A DNA stretch of 64,000 bases from Salinispira pacifica (GCF_000507245.1 NC_023035.1:2399570-2463569); one strand, 5' to 3'; shown: positions 9,923-19,480, numbered from the stretch's first letter. Made by a program: numbers and translations. The notes: generated from the letters alone by a model not told the origin.

Positions 9923-11770
9923 TTATCCCGCGTCACCCATCAGACGGAATTCGGCCTCTTCCATGAACTGCTGACGATACATCTGGGCATACCGCCCCTG
10001 AAGGGCGATCAATTCATCGTGGTTTCCGTCCTCCAGGATGCGTCCCTGATGGATAACCAGAATACGGTCCGCTTCCCTGATGGTGGAGAGACGATGTGCG
10101 ATAACAAAACTGGTTCGGTTCTCCAGAACTCGCTGTACCGCCTCCTGAATCAGTCCCTCGGTCTCCGGATCCACTGAAGACGTGGCCTCATCCAGCACAA
10201 TAATTCCCGGATCCGCGAGAATGGCCCGGGCAATGCTGATCAGCTGTTTCTGCCCCGTTGAGAGATGACTTCCCCCTTCCCCCACCAGAGTGTCGTAACC
10301 TTTTTCCAGCTGCATGATGAAATGATGGGCGTTGGCCAGACGTGCGGCTTCTACAACCGCCTCATCAGGCGCTTCCAGATTCCCGTAGCGGATATTTTCC
10401 CGGACGGTGATGTTGAAAAGCTGGGGACTCTGGAGCACGTATCCCAGATTTTTCCGCAGCGCCGGCAATCCCATGGACCGGTAATCCGAGCCGTCTATTT
10501 TGATGACTCCCTCAGTAGGTTCGTAAAACCGGCAGATCAGATTCACAATGGTGGTTTTTCCCGAACCGGTCTCCCCCACCAGAGCCACCGTCTGCCCAGC
10601 CCGGATATGAAGATCAAAATTTTCCAGCACCCGCTGCCCGCCGCTGTATGTAAAACCCACATTATCGAAGCGGATATCTCCCAGAATCCGGGAATACTCC
10701 CGGCCGGCAGGGTCCACCAACGTCCCCCATTTCTCAATCACATCAGGATCATCCACAATGGACTCCCTGCTCCGGATCATGCTCAACACCCTCTCTCCGG
10801 CGGCACGGGCGGACTGAAGTTCGCTGATCACCCTGGCAATTTCACTCAGGGGATCAAAAAACTGAATGGTATAACTGATAAAGGCCAGGAGCGTCCCGTA
10901 TGTGATGATATCACGCTGAATCATATCTCCGCCGAAACCCAAAGCCAGGGAAGTACCCACAGAGCCGAGAAAGAGTACCACCGGCAGATACAGGGCGGAG
11001 AAGCGCGCAGAGATTATGGATGTCCTGCGCATGCGGGTGCTCAAGCTGTCAAACTCAGCGCCGCTCTCCTCTTCCCTGGTCAGAACCTTTACTGTGGGTC
11101 CGCCCTGAATTCCTTCACTGAAGGCTGCCGAAATCCGTGAATTATTCTTTCGCACCAGCCGCTGGGATTTCAGAATCCTGTCCTGGAAATAGTAGCTTGC
11201 AACCGCCAGCACCGGCACCACAGAAAGAGTGATCACCCCCAGCAGCGGATTCAGAATGAGCATTACTACCGCAATGCCCCCCATCATCGCCATCCCCCAG
11301 ATCATATCCACAATACCCCAGGAAATTACCTCTCCCAGACGCTGACAGTCCGAGGTCATACGGGTAAGCAGCCACCCCGAAGCCTTCTTGTCGAAGAATT
11401 CGAAGGAAAGACGCTGAAGCTTGTTGAATCCACGCTCCCTGAGCCGGTACACAAGCCCCATCTCAATCAGTCCCCCAAGATGAATCAGAAGATACACGTT
11501 CACCGATTGTATAAGGGAGATACCCGCAAATACTGCGGCAAACAGGCCCAGACCTTCGACAGTGCCCGGCACCACAAAATTATCCACTGCATAGCGGGTC
11601 ATCAGGGGAAATATCACATCGATCCCCGCAACCACAAGCATCACTGCAGCAAGGATAATGATTTTCCCCCGAAACTCCCGGGAATACCCCAAAAGCTCCT
11701 TCCACATGGCCAATTGCTCGGCTCTGCGCTGCTTTTTCAATAATCTGTTCTTTTCAATATGATGTTTCAT
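9923..11770 (-). CDS. ABC exporter subunit, canonical ATPase half
   Basis: This 615-aa half-transporter has an N-terminal six-helix membrane domain and a C-terminal nucleotide-binding domain. Visible motifs are Walker A VGETGSGKTT, the Q-loop YVLQSPQLF, signature LSTGQKQ (a variant of LSGGQ), Walker B IIVLDEATSSVD with the catalytic Glu, and the switch His in VIAHRLS. Its start overlaps the stop of the upstream ABC gene by one base (TAATG), so the two are translationally coupled and form a heterodimeric exporter. Substrate unknown; multidrug or lipid export is usual for this group. Confidence 0.92.
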   Translation of the reverse strand: MKHHIEKNRLLKKQRRAEQLAMWKELLGYSREFRGKIIILAAVMLVVAGIDVIFPLMTRYAVDNFVVPGTVEGLGLFAAVFAGISLIQSVNVYLLIHLGGLIEMGLVYRLRERGFNKLQRLSFEFFDKKASGWLLTRMTSDCQRLGEVISWGIVDMIWGMAMMGGIAVVMLILNPLLGVITLSVVPVLAVASYYFQDRILKSQRLVRKNNSRISAAFSEGIQGGPTVKVLTREEESGAEFDSLSTRMRRTSIISARFSALYLPVVLFLGSVGTSLALGFGGDMIQRDIITYGTLLAFISYTIQFFDPLSEIARVISELQSARAAGERVLSMIRSRESIVDDPDVIEKWGTLVDPAGREYSRILGDIRFDNVGFTYSGGQRVLENFDLHIRAGQTVALVGETGSGKTTIVNLICRFYEPTEGVIKIDGSDYRSMGLPALRKNLGYVLQSPQLFNITVRENIRYGNLEAPDEAVVEAARLANAHHFIMQLEKGYDTLVGEGGSHLSTGQKQLISIARAILADPGIIVLDEATSSVDPETEGLIQEAVQRVLENRTSFVIAHRLSTIREADRILVIHQGRILEDGNHDELIALQGRYAQMYRQQFMEEAEFRLMGDAG

Positions 11771-13689
11771 TATTCCGCTCCAACCAGTATGTCGCCTTCG
11801 CTGCCCCGTTTCTGCAGTTCCCAGAGTCTTCGGTATAGGCCCTCCCTGCGGCTCAGCTGCCGATGGGTGCCCATCTGACTGATTCTGCCGTGTTCCAGCA
11901 CCATGATTCTGTCCGCACCGGCAATAGTACTCAACCGGTGACTGACAATCAGGGTGGTTGCCAGGTTTTTCCGGGAGATCAGTGTATTTCTGATCTTTGC
12001 ATCCGTCTCCGCATCCAACGCAGAAAGGGAATCATCGAACATATACAGGGGCACATCCTTGATCATTGCACGGGCAATGGCAACTCTCTGCTTTTGACCT
12101 CCGGAAAGGGTTACCCCCCGCTCCCCTATTACCGTGTGATAATTCTGTTCAAACGAACTAATCACATGATGCACTTCCGCCTCGGACGCCACCCTGCGGA
12201 TATCATCCATCAACGCAGTGCCCCTGCCCATCTTGATATTCTTTTTTATACTGCCGCTGAATAAAAACGGCTCCTGAAGCACATAACCCAATTGCTTCCT
12301 GTATGCCTGGAGATTCATATCCCTCAGTTCCGTATCATCCAGAAAGATATTTCCCCGGTATCCGTCATACAACCCGGCCAAAAGATGAAGAATGGTGGTT
12401 TTCCCCGATCCGGTTGGGCCCAGAATTCCAATAGTCTCACCCGGCATAATGTCAAAGCTTACCCCCCGCAGCACATCTTCCTGCTGAGATTTCATCTGCC
12501 CGGCCACGGCTTCCTGTCCCCGCTCACCATCACCATCACCATCACCATCATCCGCAGCCGCAGCCGCAGCCGCAGGAAACTTTACCGGATTGGCATCCCG
12601 GGGATAGGCAAAACAGACATCTTCAAAACGGATTTTCCCGGTGATTCGTCCTGTGCCTCCTGAAGTGTGGACATCTTCCTGGTCTGAATCCAGAATTTCA
12701 TTGATACGTCCCACTGAAACGAACGCCTTGCCCATATCAACCAGAATTCTTCCCATCTGACGCAGGGGCCAAAGAATCATCCAGACATACGAAATGAAAA
12801 CCTGAAGAATTCCCAGCGTCACCGTACCGTTCACCGCCCAGATGCTCCCCATGCTCAGAACAAGCACCACCTGCCCCATGCTGAACATGGACGTGGTTCC
12901 CCAGTACATGGCAAGAAGATCGATCAGTTTGCCGGTGGTTTTCCGGTAATCCTGATTCAGCAGCTCAAAACGGTCTATTTCATACCGCTCCCGGCCGAAA
13001 GCCTTCACCACTCTGATCCCCGTGAGATGTTCGGACAGCATGGCGGAAAGACGCCCCTCGCTTTCATCGCTCAACGTAAACACCCTCTGCACATTCCTGA
13101 AAAAGAAATAGCTGAAAAAGAGTGTCAGAGGGATAATCGGCATGGTCAGCCAAGCCAGAGGCTTGTGAATGGTGAACATCAGGCCCAAGGCTATAGCCAG
13201 CATGACAAGTGTATTACCGATCTCAATCAGCTGGGTTTCCAGAAAACGCCGAATGGTATCCACATCACTGGTGCAGCGCTGAATAACATCACCGGTACTC
13301 GCTCCGGAAAAAAAACTGTAGGGCTGCCGCTGAATGTGACGAAACAGCCGGTCTCTGAGACGCTTAATACTACCCTCGGCAGCTCTGGCTGCCAAAAGCT
13401 TCGCCACGAACGTGAACAATCCCTGACCTGCCACAATTACCACAAGCACAAGCGCCGGGATATACAGGCGATCTTTTAAGTACTCGATTCCTCCCAGCCG
13501 GATAAAAATCCGATCAACAAATAGAGAACCGTCAAGGGGTTGTCCATTCAGCAGGCTGTCGATGGCGGTTTTTATTACCAGCGGACCGCTGTATGCAAAA
13601 AACGTTCCCAGAGATATGGCCAGAAGGGCCAAAATGTACATGTAGCGGTGGGCATGGAGAATGCGCACAATTGATTGAAAGGCTTTCAT
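11770..13689 (-). CDS. ABC exporter subunit, degenerate ATPase half
   Basis: This is the partner half-transporter. I place the start at the ATG at 13,689, which has an AGGAATTC ribosome site and begins MKAFQSIVRIL; a longer frame upstream lacks support. The nucleotide domain has Walker A LGPTGSGKTT and a perfect LSGGQ signature. After Walker B the catalytic glutamate is replaced by aspartate (MFDDSLSALD). Such asymmetry is characteristic of heterodimeric ABC exporters with one degenerate site. A low-complexity linker of Ala and Asp-Gly repeats lies between the membrane and nucleotide domains. Confidence 0.92.
   Translation of the reverse strand: MKAFQSIVRILHAHRYMYILALLAISLGTFFAYSGPLVIKTAIDSLLNGQPLDGSLFVDRIFIRLGGIEYLKDRLYIPALVLVVIVAGQGLFTFVAKLLAARAAEGSIKRLRDRLFRHIQRQPYSFFSGASTGDVIQRCTSDVDTIRRFLETQLIEIGNTLVMLAIALGLMFTIHKPLAWLTMPIIPLTLFFSYFFFRNVQRVFTLSDESEGRLSAMLSEHLTGIRVVKAFGRERYEIDRFELLNQDYRKTTGKLIDLLAMYWGTTSMFSMGQVVLVLSMGSIWAVNGTVTLGILQVFISYVWMILWPLRQMGRILVDMGKAFVSVGRINEILDSDQEDVHTSGGTGRITGKIRFEDVCFAYPRDANPVKFPAAAAAAADDGDGDGDGERGQEAVAGQMKSQQEDVLRGVSFDIMPGETIGILGPTGSGKTTILHLLAGLYDGYRGNIFLDDTELRDMNLQAYRKQLGYVLQEPFLFSGSIKKNIKMGRGTALMDDIRRVASEAEVHHVISSFEQNYHTVIGERGVTLSGGQKQRVAIARAMIKDVPLYMFDDSLSALDAETDAKIRNTLISRKNLATTLIVSHRLSTIAGADRIMVLEHGRISQMGTHRQLSRREGLYRRLWELQKRGSEGDILVGAE
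12526..12580 (-). repeat. In-frame hexanucleotide repeats in ABC linker
   Basis: Two adjacent simple repeats lie inside the ABC gene: about four and a half copies of CATCAC (12,526-12,551), then about four copies of CCGCAG. They encode the Asp-Gly and Ala stretches of the linker between membrane and nucleotide domains. Because the unit is six bases, copy-number change would lengthen or shorten the linker without shifting the frame. Confidence 0.8.
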
Positions 13690-13811
13690 ACTGAATTCCT
13701 GTTGGTACGACACAGAACGAACACAGTGCGGCAGTAAAATACAGACACTGATACAACGACACAATGTATAGAGGAGAGGATATTGTTGATGTCAGGGGTA
13801 AATTGGCCTTG

Positions 13812-13916
13812 TCAGCCTCTGTAGGAGGTCAGAGCTGAACCCAGGAAGCCATGATCATCAACAACAACTTCGCCACGGAACTTATCTGCGAAAGGGATAT
13901 AGATTGCTGTTATCAT
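13812..13916 (-). CDS. Possible 34-aa small protein
   Basis: This short open frame begins with an ATG preceded by a strong CAGGAGG ribosome site nine bases upstream. It encodes a 34-residue peptide starting MITAIYIPFADKF and ending SALTSYRG. It lies upstream of and in the same direction as the ABC exporter operon, and next to the left end of an insertion sequence. No family is recognised. It may be a genuine small protein, a leader peptide, or the 5' stump of a gene cut by the insertion. Confidence 0.35.
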   Translation of the reverse strand: MITAIYIPFADKFRGEVVVDDHGFLGSALTSYRG

Positions 13917-13992
13917 GAAACGCCTCCTGCGATTCGAATAGAGTGTGTCCATTAAATACCGGTTTTCAAAATAATGTCAATAAGGGGTTCGC

Positions 13993-15350
13993 AAAAAAAA
14001 ACGCCCCAAACAATGTGGAAGTCAATCAAAACGCTGAATTCTCCGGTTAGCTAGGAAACACCACCTAACCGGAGGACTCAATGAATCCACTTCTTCCCCA
14101 TTGCCCCAATCCCAGCTGCATCTACTTTGATGAAAGCGAGCTGATCCCCAACTGGTATTACATCCATGGCCGCTACTGCAGCAAAATCAATTATGGTATG
14201 CCCCGTTTCCGCTGCCGGGAATGCGGAAAAACCTTCGGTCACACCACCTTCTCCATCGATTACTACGTGAAAAAGCGGGTCGATTACAGCCGCCTCATCG
14301 CCGGACTGTGCAGCGGTTCCGGTCTCTGGGATATCACCCGCTTCACCGGCCATTCGGTGGATGTAATCCTCAACCGATTCGAGCGCCTGGCCCGGGCCGC
14401 CATCGCCGTACACTCAGATATCATGGCGGATCTGAATTTCGGCGAAGATCTGGTCATGGACGGCTTTGAATCGTTCTCGGTTTCCCAGTTCTACCCCAAT
14501 AATATCAACATTGTGGCCGGAAGCGAGTCAGAATTTCTATATTCTCTTGGATATTCCGGGTTACGTCGAAAAGGAGCCAAGACGGAAAAGCAGAAACTCC
14601 GCCAGATTGAGCTGGAGAAAACGGCAAAAGCCCACCCGGAGGAGACAAAATGGAGCGTACAACACATTCTTGAGCATCTTTTTACCTGCCTGAAACAGAA
14701 ACTGGGAGAAAAAGACTGGAACAGGACCCTCTTTACCGACAAGCATCGAGATTATCCCCGGGCGATGGAGGAGATTGATGGGTTTGCCGGAAAGATCCTT
14801 CATATGGCAATTTCCTCCAAGCTGCCGAGAAACCATGCCAACCCGCTGTTCCCGGTGAATTATGCCGACCGGCAGTTTCGAAAAGATCTGTCGGATCATG
14901 TGAGAGAAACGGTGAAGTTCGCCCACTGCCCCAGTGCCATGATGAGCAGGATGAGCGTGTACCAGCTGTTCCACAACTGTCTGGTGTCCAGGCGGTTGAC
15001 GGCGTACCGCAGGATGGATGACTCGACCCATGCCGAGGCGGCCGGCCTGGAACCCCACAGGCTGTCACAGATTCTTGAGAGCAGAATGTCCAGCCGGCCG
15101 TTTTTGAGCAAGCTGAATATCGACAGCGAAATGGAGAGAACCTGGAGGATGGGCTGGAAGATTCCCGGAGGGAAGCTTGGCAGGTATGTTCCAAAGTTTA
15201 TTGCAGCATGAGTTTATGGCAACATGAGATGGCGTCGGCGAGTTGGGCCTGACTGGTTCAAGGAAACGGGCTGCCTGGGTATGCGGCGGAGAATACGCAG
15301 GGATTTCGGCTCTGAGGCTGTTTCCACATTGTTTGGGGCGTTCTTTTTTT
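13993..15350 (+). mobile_element. Intact insertion sequence, family not assigned
   Basis: The element is bounded by near-perfect terminal inverted repeats of about 28 bp. The left end has an A-run followed by CGCCCCAAACAATGTGGAA, and the same sequence is inverted at the right end, with one mismatch in the A-run. Its only gene is a zinc-ribbon transposase. No clear target-site duplication is seen. The right end touches the stop codon of the EAL-domain gene (15,349-15,351), so the insertion supplies part of that stop. Confidence 0.8.
14081..15211 (+). CDS. Zinc-ribbon DDE-type transposase
   Basis: The 376-aa product starts with a zinc ribbon: CPNPSC followed about 35 residues later by CRECGKTF, as in IS1/IS1595-like transposases. 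Candidate catalytic acids are in DLVMDGFESF and in LFTDKHRDYPRA. Its position between inverted repeats, with the CGGAGGACTC ribosome site just before ATG, supports a working transposase. I cannot place it in a named family. It may be one recalled mainly from Treponema-type genomes. Confidence 0.75.
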   Translation: MNPLLPHCPNPSCIYFDESELIPNWYYIHGRYCSKINYGMPRFRCRECGKTFGHTTFSIDYYVKKRVDYSRLIAGLCSGSGLWDITRFTGHSVDVILNRFERLARAAIAVHSDIMADLNFGEDLVMDGFESFSVSQFYPNNINIVAGSESEFLYSLGYSGLRRKGAKTEKQKLRQIELEKTAKAHPEETKWSVQHILEHLFTCLKQKLGEKDWNRTLFTDKHRDYPRAMEEIDGFAGKILHMAISSKLPRNHANPLFPVNYADRQFRKDLSDHVRETVKFAHCPSAMMSRMSVYQLFHNCLVSRRLTAYRRMDDSTHAEAAGLEPHRLSQILESRMSSRPFLSKLNIDSEMERTWRMGWKIPGGKLGRYVPKFIAA

Positions 15351-16935
15351 AATTAAATAGATCTTCGATCTTATTGAAATGAGCGGGATCGCTGATGAAC
15401 TCCGCAAAATCCTCCGCCTTCATCGGTCTGGCAAAAAAGAACCCCTGGAAACTCCGCACACCATACCCTAAAAGATATGCCAGATGATCCATCTCTTCCA
15501 CACCTTCCGCCACCAGGCCGAAGCCCAGTTCACGGGCCATTGCAATAATAGTACGGATAATTACCTTTTCCCGCTTTTCGCTCCCGAGATTCAGCACAAA
15601 CGATTTATCAATTTTAATACGCTTTATGGGCATCTGATGAACATAACTCAGGCTTGAATACCCTGTCCCGAAATCATCAATGTAAAAATAGACGCCTTCA
15701 TCGTGGAGCTCCCACATGGTGCGGATCATCTGGTCCGGGTTTTGGGCCAGGGCGCTTTCGGTTATTTCAAAACGGAAAATATCAGAGGTGAGTCGGTTAT
15801 TTTTCATGGCGGTGCGCACTGTATGAGTCAGGGTATCGGAGTGGAATTGCCGGGTGCTCAGATTCACCGATACCGCAGACATTGCCAGCCCCCGGTCCAG
15901 CCATTCACGAATCTGTTCGGCAACGGAGTAAATGATCCAGTTTCCGATGGGGATGATCAGGCCCGTCTCTTCCGCGATGGGAATGAAGCGGTCGGGTGCA
16001 ATAGTACCTTTTTCCGGATGATGCCAGCGGATGAGGGCTTCGGCACCGATATCCGCAATTTTCCAGCGGCCCTGCCCCTTGATGAAAAGGGATCCCGGCT
16101 CATCTTCCCCCGCCTCTTCCATGTGAATAATAGGCTGGTAGTAGATCTCAAACTGCTTACCGATTTCCTGGATGGCCTGCTGCTCAAGGGCTTTGATGAT
16201 GCTGTTCTGCAGGTCCATTTTTTCTATCACCTGATCCCGAAGGCGGGGATGGTAGAAAATGATTTCCTTGCCGTGTTCTTCGGCGAACTGCAGGGCGATA
16301 TCGGCATTCTGGAGCAGGTAGCTTTTTTCCCGCCCGAATTGGGGGTAGAGAGAGATGCCGATATGGCAGTCAATATGAATGTTGTGTCCGGTGAGAATAT
16401 GGGGCTTGCGTATTTCCTGCCGCAGTTTTCTGCCGATTTTTGAATATTCTTTCATGTGCAGGTTATCATTCAGAATTACCATGAACTCATTTTCACGGCT
16501 GTGATATACCTTGGCATCTTCCCCCACGGTTTCACCGATGCGGCTTGCTATCTGATAGAGTATCCATTCGGTCATTTGAGGTTTCAGAGTGGTTTGAATA
16601 GCCGTAAAGCTTTTATCCAGTCTGATGAAAAAGAGCGCCCCCCGATGTTCCTCCAGATATTCAATATCCTGGGAAAGAAGATCTCCAAGATCCTGTATCA
16701 TCCGGGTGTGGTTGGGCAGTCCGGTAATCCGGTTGGTTTGAACTTTGGCGTTGAGATCGTTGCGGCGTTTCCGTTCGGCCTGAAGAAGCTTGAGCAGATC
16801 CTGGTTTCTCTGGTTAAGATCCACCTTTTCCGCCCGGAGGTTCCGCAGTTTTGTCACAATTTCAAAGATCTCCGCACGGAGAGGCGAGTCTTCGGGCAGT
16901 TTTGCTGCCAGCACCTGTAGTTTCCGAATACCCAT
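15349..16935 (-). CDS. EAL-domain c-di-GMP phosphodiesterase with degenerate GGDEF
   Basis: Domains in order are an N-terminal coiled coil, a degenerate GGDEF domain (the signature reads SRENEF, so no cyclase activity is expected), then a full EAL domain. The EAL domain keeps EALIRWHHP, NLSTRQF, FEITES, DDFGTGYSS, IKIDKSF, AEGVE and QGFFFARP, all needed for c-di-GMP hydrolysis. No membrane span is present. A GAGGATGCTAC ribosome site precedes ATG. The 3' end coincides with the inverted repeat of the neighbouring insertion sequence, so the native C-terminus may have been altered by a few residues. Confidence 0.9.
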   Translation of the reverse strand: MGIRKLQVLAAKLPEDSPLRAEIFEIVTKLRNLRAEKVDLNQRNQDLLKLLQAERKRRNDLNAKVQTNRITGLPNHTRMIQDLGDLLSQDIEYLEEHRGALFFIRLDKSFTAIQTTLKPQMTEWILYQIASRIGETVGEDAKVYHSRENEFMVILNDNLHMKEYSKIGRKLRQEIRKPHILTGHNIHIDCHIGISLYPQFGREKSYLLQNADIALQFAEEHGKEIIFYHPRLRDQVIEKMDLQNSIIKALEQQAIQEIGKQFEIYYQPIIHMEEAGEDEPGSLFIKGQGRWKIADIGAEALIRWHHPEKGTIAPDRFIPIAEETGLIIPIGNWIIYSVAEQIREWLDRGLAMSAVSVNLSTRQFHSDTLTHTVRTAMKNNRLTSDIFRFEITESALAQNPDQMIRTMWELHDEGVYFYIDDFGTGYSSLSYVHQMPIKRIKIDKSFVLNLGSEKREKVIIRTIIAMARELGFGLVAEGVEEMDHLAYLLGYGVRSFQGFFFARPMKAEDFAEFISDPAHFNKIEDLFN

Positions 16936-17076
16936 GTAGCATCCTCGATGTATAAACTGTCAGGTCCGGCTTGAAACCTTCGGTCCGGACCCGGTGGAAA
17001 ATCATTGTATCTCACATGCGGCTGTGTATGCGGCAGAAAATATCTGACTGAGATCTCTCAACATACCGCAGGATAT

Positions 17077-18537
17077 TCAGAATGATACGAGGAGTTCCAG
17101 AAAAAACTGAAAAACCCGCTCTGCTGAGGAAATATGCACCCGTTCATCGGGTGTATGAGCCCCCCGGATATCCGGTCCCAGGGATATCATTTCCATTCCT
17201 CCGCATTTTGCGCCAATTACCCCACATTCCAGGCCTGCATGAATCGATGTTATTATCGGCTTCTTTCCGGTTTTTTTTGAATACGCATTTACTGCGTGTT
17301 CAAGCAGAGCTGAATCCGGGTCCGGCTGCCATCCGGGATACTCCCGTGTGAACTCGGCGCTTCCGCCGGCAAGGAGGAAGGAAGATGCAACCCGGTTGGA
17401 GATGTCACTGACCTGGCTGCGGATATCTGACCGCTGGGAGGTGAGGATTTTTACTGACGAATCCTCAATCTTCAGGGATGCGAAGTTGGTGCTGGTGGAT
17501 ACCAGGCCCGGGATGGCGCGACTCATGCTCTGGATGCCGTGTGGAATGGTATAGAGCATGCTGCTCAGCTTCTCCAGGGATTCAGCGCTGACAACCCGCT
17601 CCGGATAATTTTCCTCTGTGCTGCTCTGCAGCTCGGCTTTGACCTGAACATGTTTCTCAGTTTCACCAAACTCATCCCGGAAAATGTCCTGGAAGCGTGC
17701 AGCAATCCGGTTCAGCCGGTCTGCAGCGGCATCATCAATGAGGAATTCAATAAACGCTTCCCTGGGAATGGCATTGTGCTTGTCGCCACCGTACATGTTA
17801 TACAGTTTGATGGGAAGATCTTTGAGTTCATGAAGAATTCTGGTGGCACATACCAGCGAATTGCCCAGTTCACGATGGATTTCCGCACCGGAATGTCCGC
17901 CGTTCAGCCCGGTGATGCTGATTTTTCCCTTTGCAAGATTGGCAGGAGCCTTTTCCCACTCCAACGGTAGGGTACCGAAGGTCTCCTTTCCTCCGGCGCA
18001 GCCGATATAAAAATATCCCTCTTCTTCGCTGTCCAGATTGATAAGGATTCTATGCTTGATAATTGAGGGATCGAGATCGGTGGCTCCGGTAAGACCGGTC
18101 TCCTCATCAACGGTAAAGAGAAGTTCAAGACTGCCATGGGGAAAATCGCCCTTGATCAGGGCCAGCATACTGGCCACGGCAATGCCGTTGTCGGCACCAA
18201 GTGTGGTACCGTCTGCAGTAAGCCAGTCTCCGTCAACTTTCAGCCGGATCGGGTCGGTATCAAAATTGTGTCCGGTACCTTCGTTTTGTTCGCATACCAT
18301 ATCAACATGACCCTGCACTACAATTCCCGGCAGTTGTTCGCACCCCTCAGTCGGGGGGAGAACCACCACCATGTTGCCCACCTTGTCACGGCGGATTTCA
18401 TACTCATTTTCACGGGCGGCCGCCTCGATGTATTCAAGAATGTCGGCTTCGCATTTTGAACAACGGGGAATATGTGAAATGGCGGAAAATTCCTCCCATA
18501 GTATGGCCGGTTCTCTCGTTTTTAAAGCATCAATCAT
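17077..18537 (-). CDS. pepD: Aminoacyl-histidine dipeptidase (M20 family)
   Basis: This 486-aa zinc dipeptidase cleaves Xaa-His and related dipeptides in the cytosol. Metal-site motifs are GHVDMVCE near residue 78, TTLGADNGIAVA near 115 with the bridging Asp, and DEETGLTGA near 147 with the catalytic and metal Glu. GLNGGHSGAEIH near 215 is also typical of the PepD group. Length matches the family. It ends 140 bp from the EAL gene. The upstream leader holds an unusual 12-bp tandem repeat. Confidence 0.92.
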   Translation of the reverse strand: MIDALKTREPAILWEEFSAISHIPRCSKCEADILEYIEAAARENEYEIRRDKVGNMVVVLPPTEGCEQLPGIVVQGHVDMVCEQNEGTGHNFDTDPIRLKVDGDWLTADGTTLGADNGIAVASMLALIKGDFPHGSLELLFTVDEETGLTGATDLDPSIIKHRILINLDSEEEGYFYIGCAGGKETFGTLPLEWEKAPANLAKGKISITGLNGGHSGAEIHRELGNSLVCATRILHELKDLPIKLYNMYGGDKHNAIPREAFIEFLIDDAAADRLNRIAARFQDIFRDEFGETEKHVQVKAELQSSTEENYPERVVSAESLEKLSSMLYTIPHGIQSMSRAIPGLVSTSTNFASLKIEDSSVKILTSQRSDIRSQVSDISNRVASSFLLAGGSAEFTREYPGWQPDPDSALLEHAVNAYSKKTGKKPIITSIHAGLECGVIGAKCGGMEMISLGPDIRGAHTPDERVHISSAERVFQFFLELLVSF

Positions 18538-18589
18538 GCAGGGCTCCTCGTATTGTTTACCGGTAAGCTGTATTCACCTTCCAGTGTAT

Positions 18590-18690
18590 TTTTTGTCCGT
18601 ATCTCTGTCCGTATCTCTGTCCGTATCTCTGTCGGTATCTCTGGCCGTGTCGGTATCCGCATCTCTGTCCGTATCGGTGTCAGAAAAAGT
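18590..18690. repeat. 12-bp tandem repeat upstream of pepD
   Basis: Seven to eight imperfect copies of TCCGTATCTCTG lie in the 227-bp gap between pepD and the next gene. The first three copies are almost perfect and later ones diverge (TCGGTATC, GCCGTGTC). The array would be transcribed in the pepD leader. Copy number is likely variable between strains. Confidence 0.85.
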
Positions 18691-18764
18691 CTATTGTCAG
18701 AATCTGATCCGGCAGCAGTATGTTTTTTTATACATGCGAGGCCATCATACCCCATGGAGCTGGA

Positions 18765-19118
18765 TCATGAAAGTACAAATTGGCGAACCTTATCCAACTT
18801 TCGGCTCACCAGATCCTGAACAACCGGCGGATAGGATTTTTCAACAATGGCTTCCTTGAGACTGTTTCTCAGCTCTAAATTGAGCTGGTCCAGATTCTCG
18901 ATTTGCTGCCACCGGGGCTGTTCCAGGATGCCGGCCAGATGCCTCAACGCCTGAATCTCCTGCTCAAAGACCACGTTGTTTTCATTGTACACATAATCGG
19001 TGATTTCGGCGTTCTTCAACCGTTCCTTGCTCAATGTTTCAAGTACGCTTACATCTTCCATCATATCCTCGAATTCAACCCTGAGAAGTCCCATGAAATG
19101 GCCCGTTTTCGCAGACAT
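18765..19118 (-). CDS. Uncharacterised 117-aa protein
   Basis: This small acidic helical protein starts MSAKTGHFMGLLRVEFED and has no signal peptide, membrane span or cysteine motif. A GGAGGATAAAT ribosome site lies directly before the ATG, so translation is well supported. It sits upstream of pepD in the same direction, separated by the tandem repeat array, and divergent from tRNA-Asp. No function can be offered. Confidence 0.65.
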   Translation of the reverse strand: MSAKTGHFMGLLRVEFEDMMEDVSVLETLSKERLKNAEITDYVYNENNVVFEQEIQALRHLAGILEQPRWQQIENLDQLNLELRNSLKEAIVEKSYPPVVQDLVSRKLDKVRQFVLS

Positions 19119-19192
19119 ATTTATCCTCCTTGGATTAGGAACCCATGCTGCTCATTGCTTTCGTTACCAGTATAAAACACCAGCGGCGCAGC

Positions 19193-19221
19193 TTGACAAT
19201 TTTTTTTAAATCGTACATATT
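19193..19221 (+). promoter_or_regulatory. Promoter of tRNA-Asp
   Basis: TTGACA at 19,193 is followed after 17 bp by CATATT at 19,216, located 33 bp before the tRNA. The spacer contains an uninterrupted T-run. Confidence 0.65.
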
Positions 19222-19253
19222 CTGGCGAACCGGAAACGGTAATGCACTACTCC

Positions 19254-19330
19254 CGGGGGCGTAGTTCAGTTTTGGTTAGAACGCCGGCCTGTCAAGCCGG
19301 AGGTCGCGGGTTCAAGTCCCGTCGCTCCCG
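19254..19330 (+). tRNA. tRNA-Asp (GTC)
   Basis: The 77-nt cloverleaf has the acceptor stem CGGGGGC/GCTCCCG, an anticodon stem CCGGC/GCCGG around loop CTGTCAA (anticodon GTC), and the T-loop GTTCAAGTC region. The 3' CCA is not encoded. Confidence 0.95.
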
Positions 19331-19480
19331 TATTCCTCAGACGATTTTATTCAACAGATGTATTGCCCGCTACGCAGCATGTAATCCCGGATCCGATCCT
19401 TCTGAACATTTCCTCAACTCATTGCCGGTTTTCACCCCAGTTCAATTCGATGTGTGATAAACTCGGATATCGGTACATCC

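Noticed and set aside
10265-11140. 291-aa protein antisense to the ABC exporter
   Set aside because: It is a shadow of a well-supported ABC gene with all motifs on the other strand.
15318-15350. Rho-independent terminator of the transposase
   Set aside because: The T-run belongs to the inverted repeat of the insertion sequence and no local stem precedes it.
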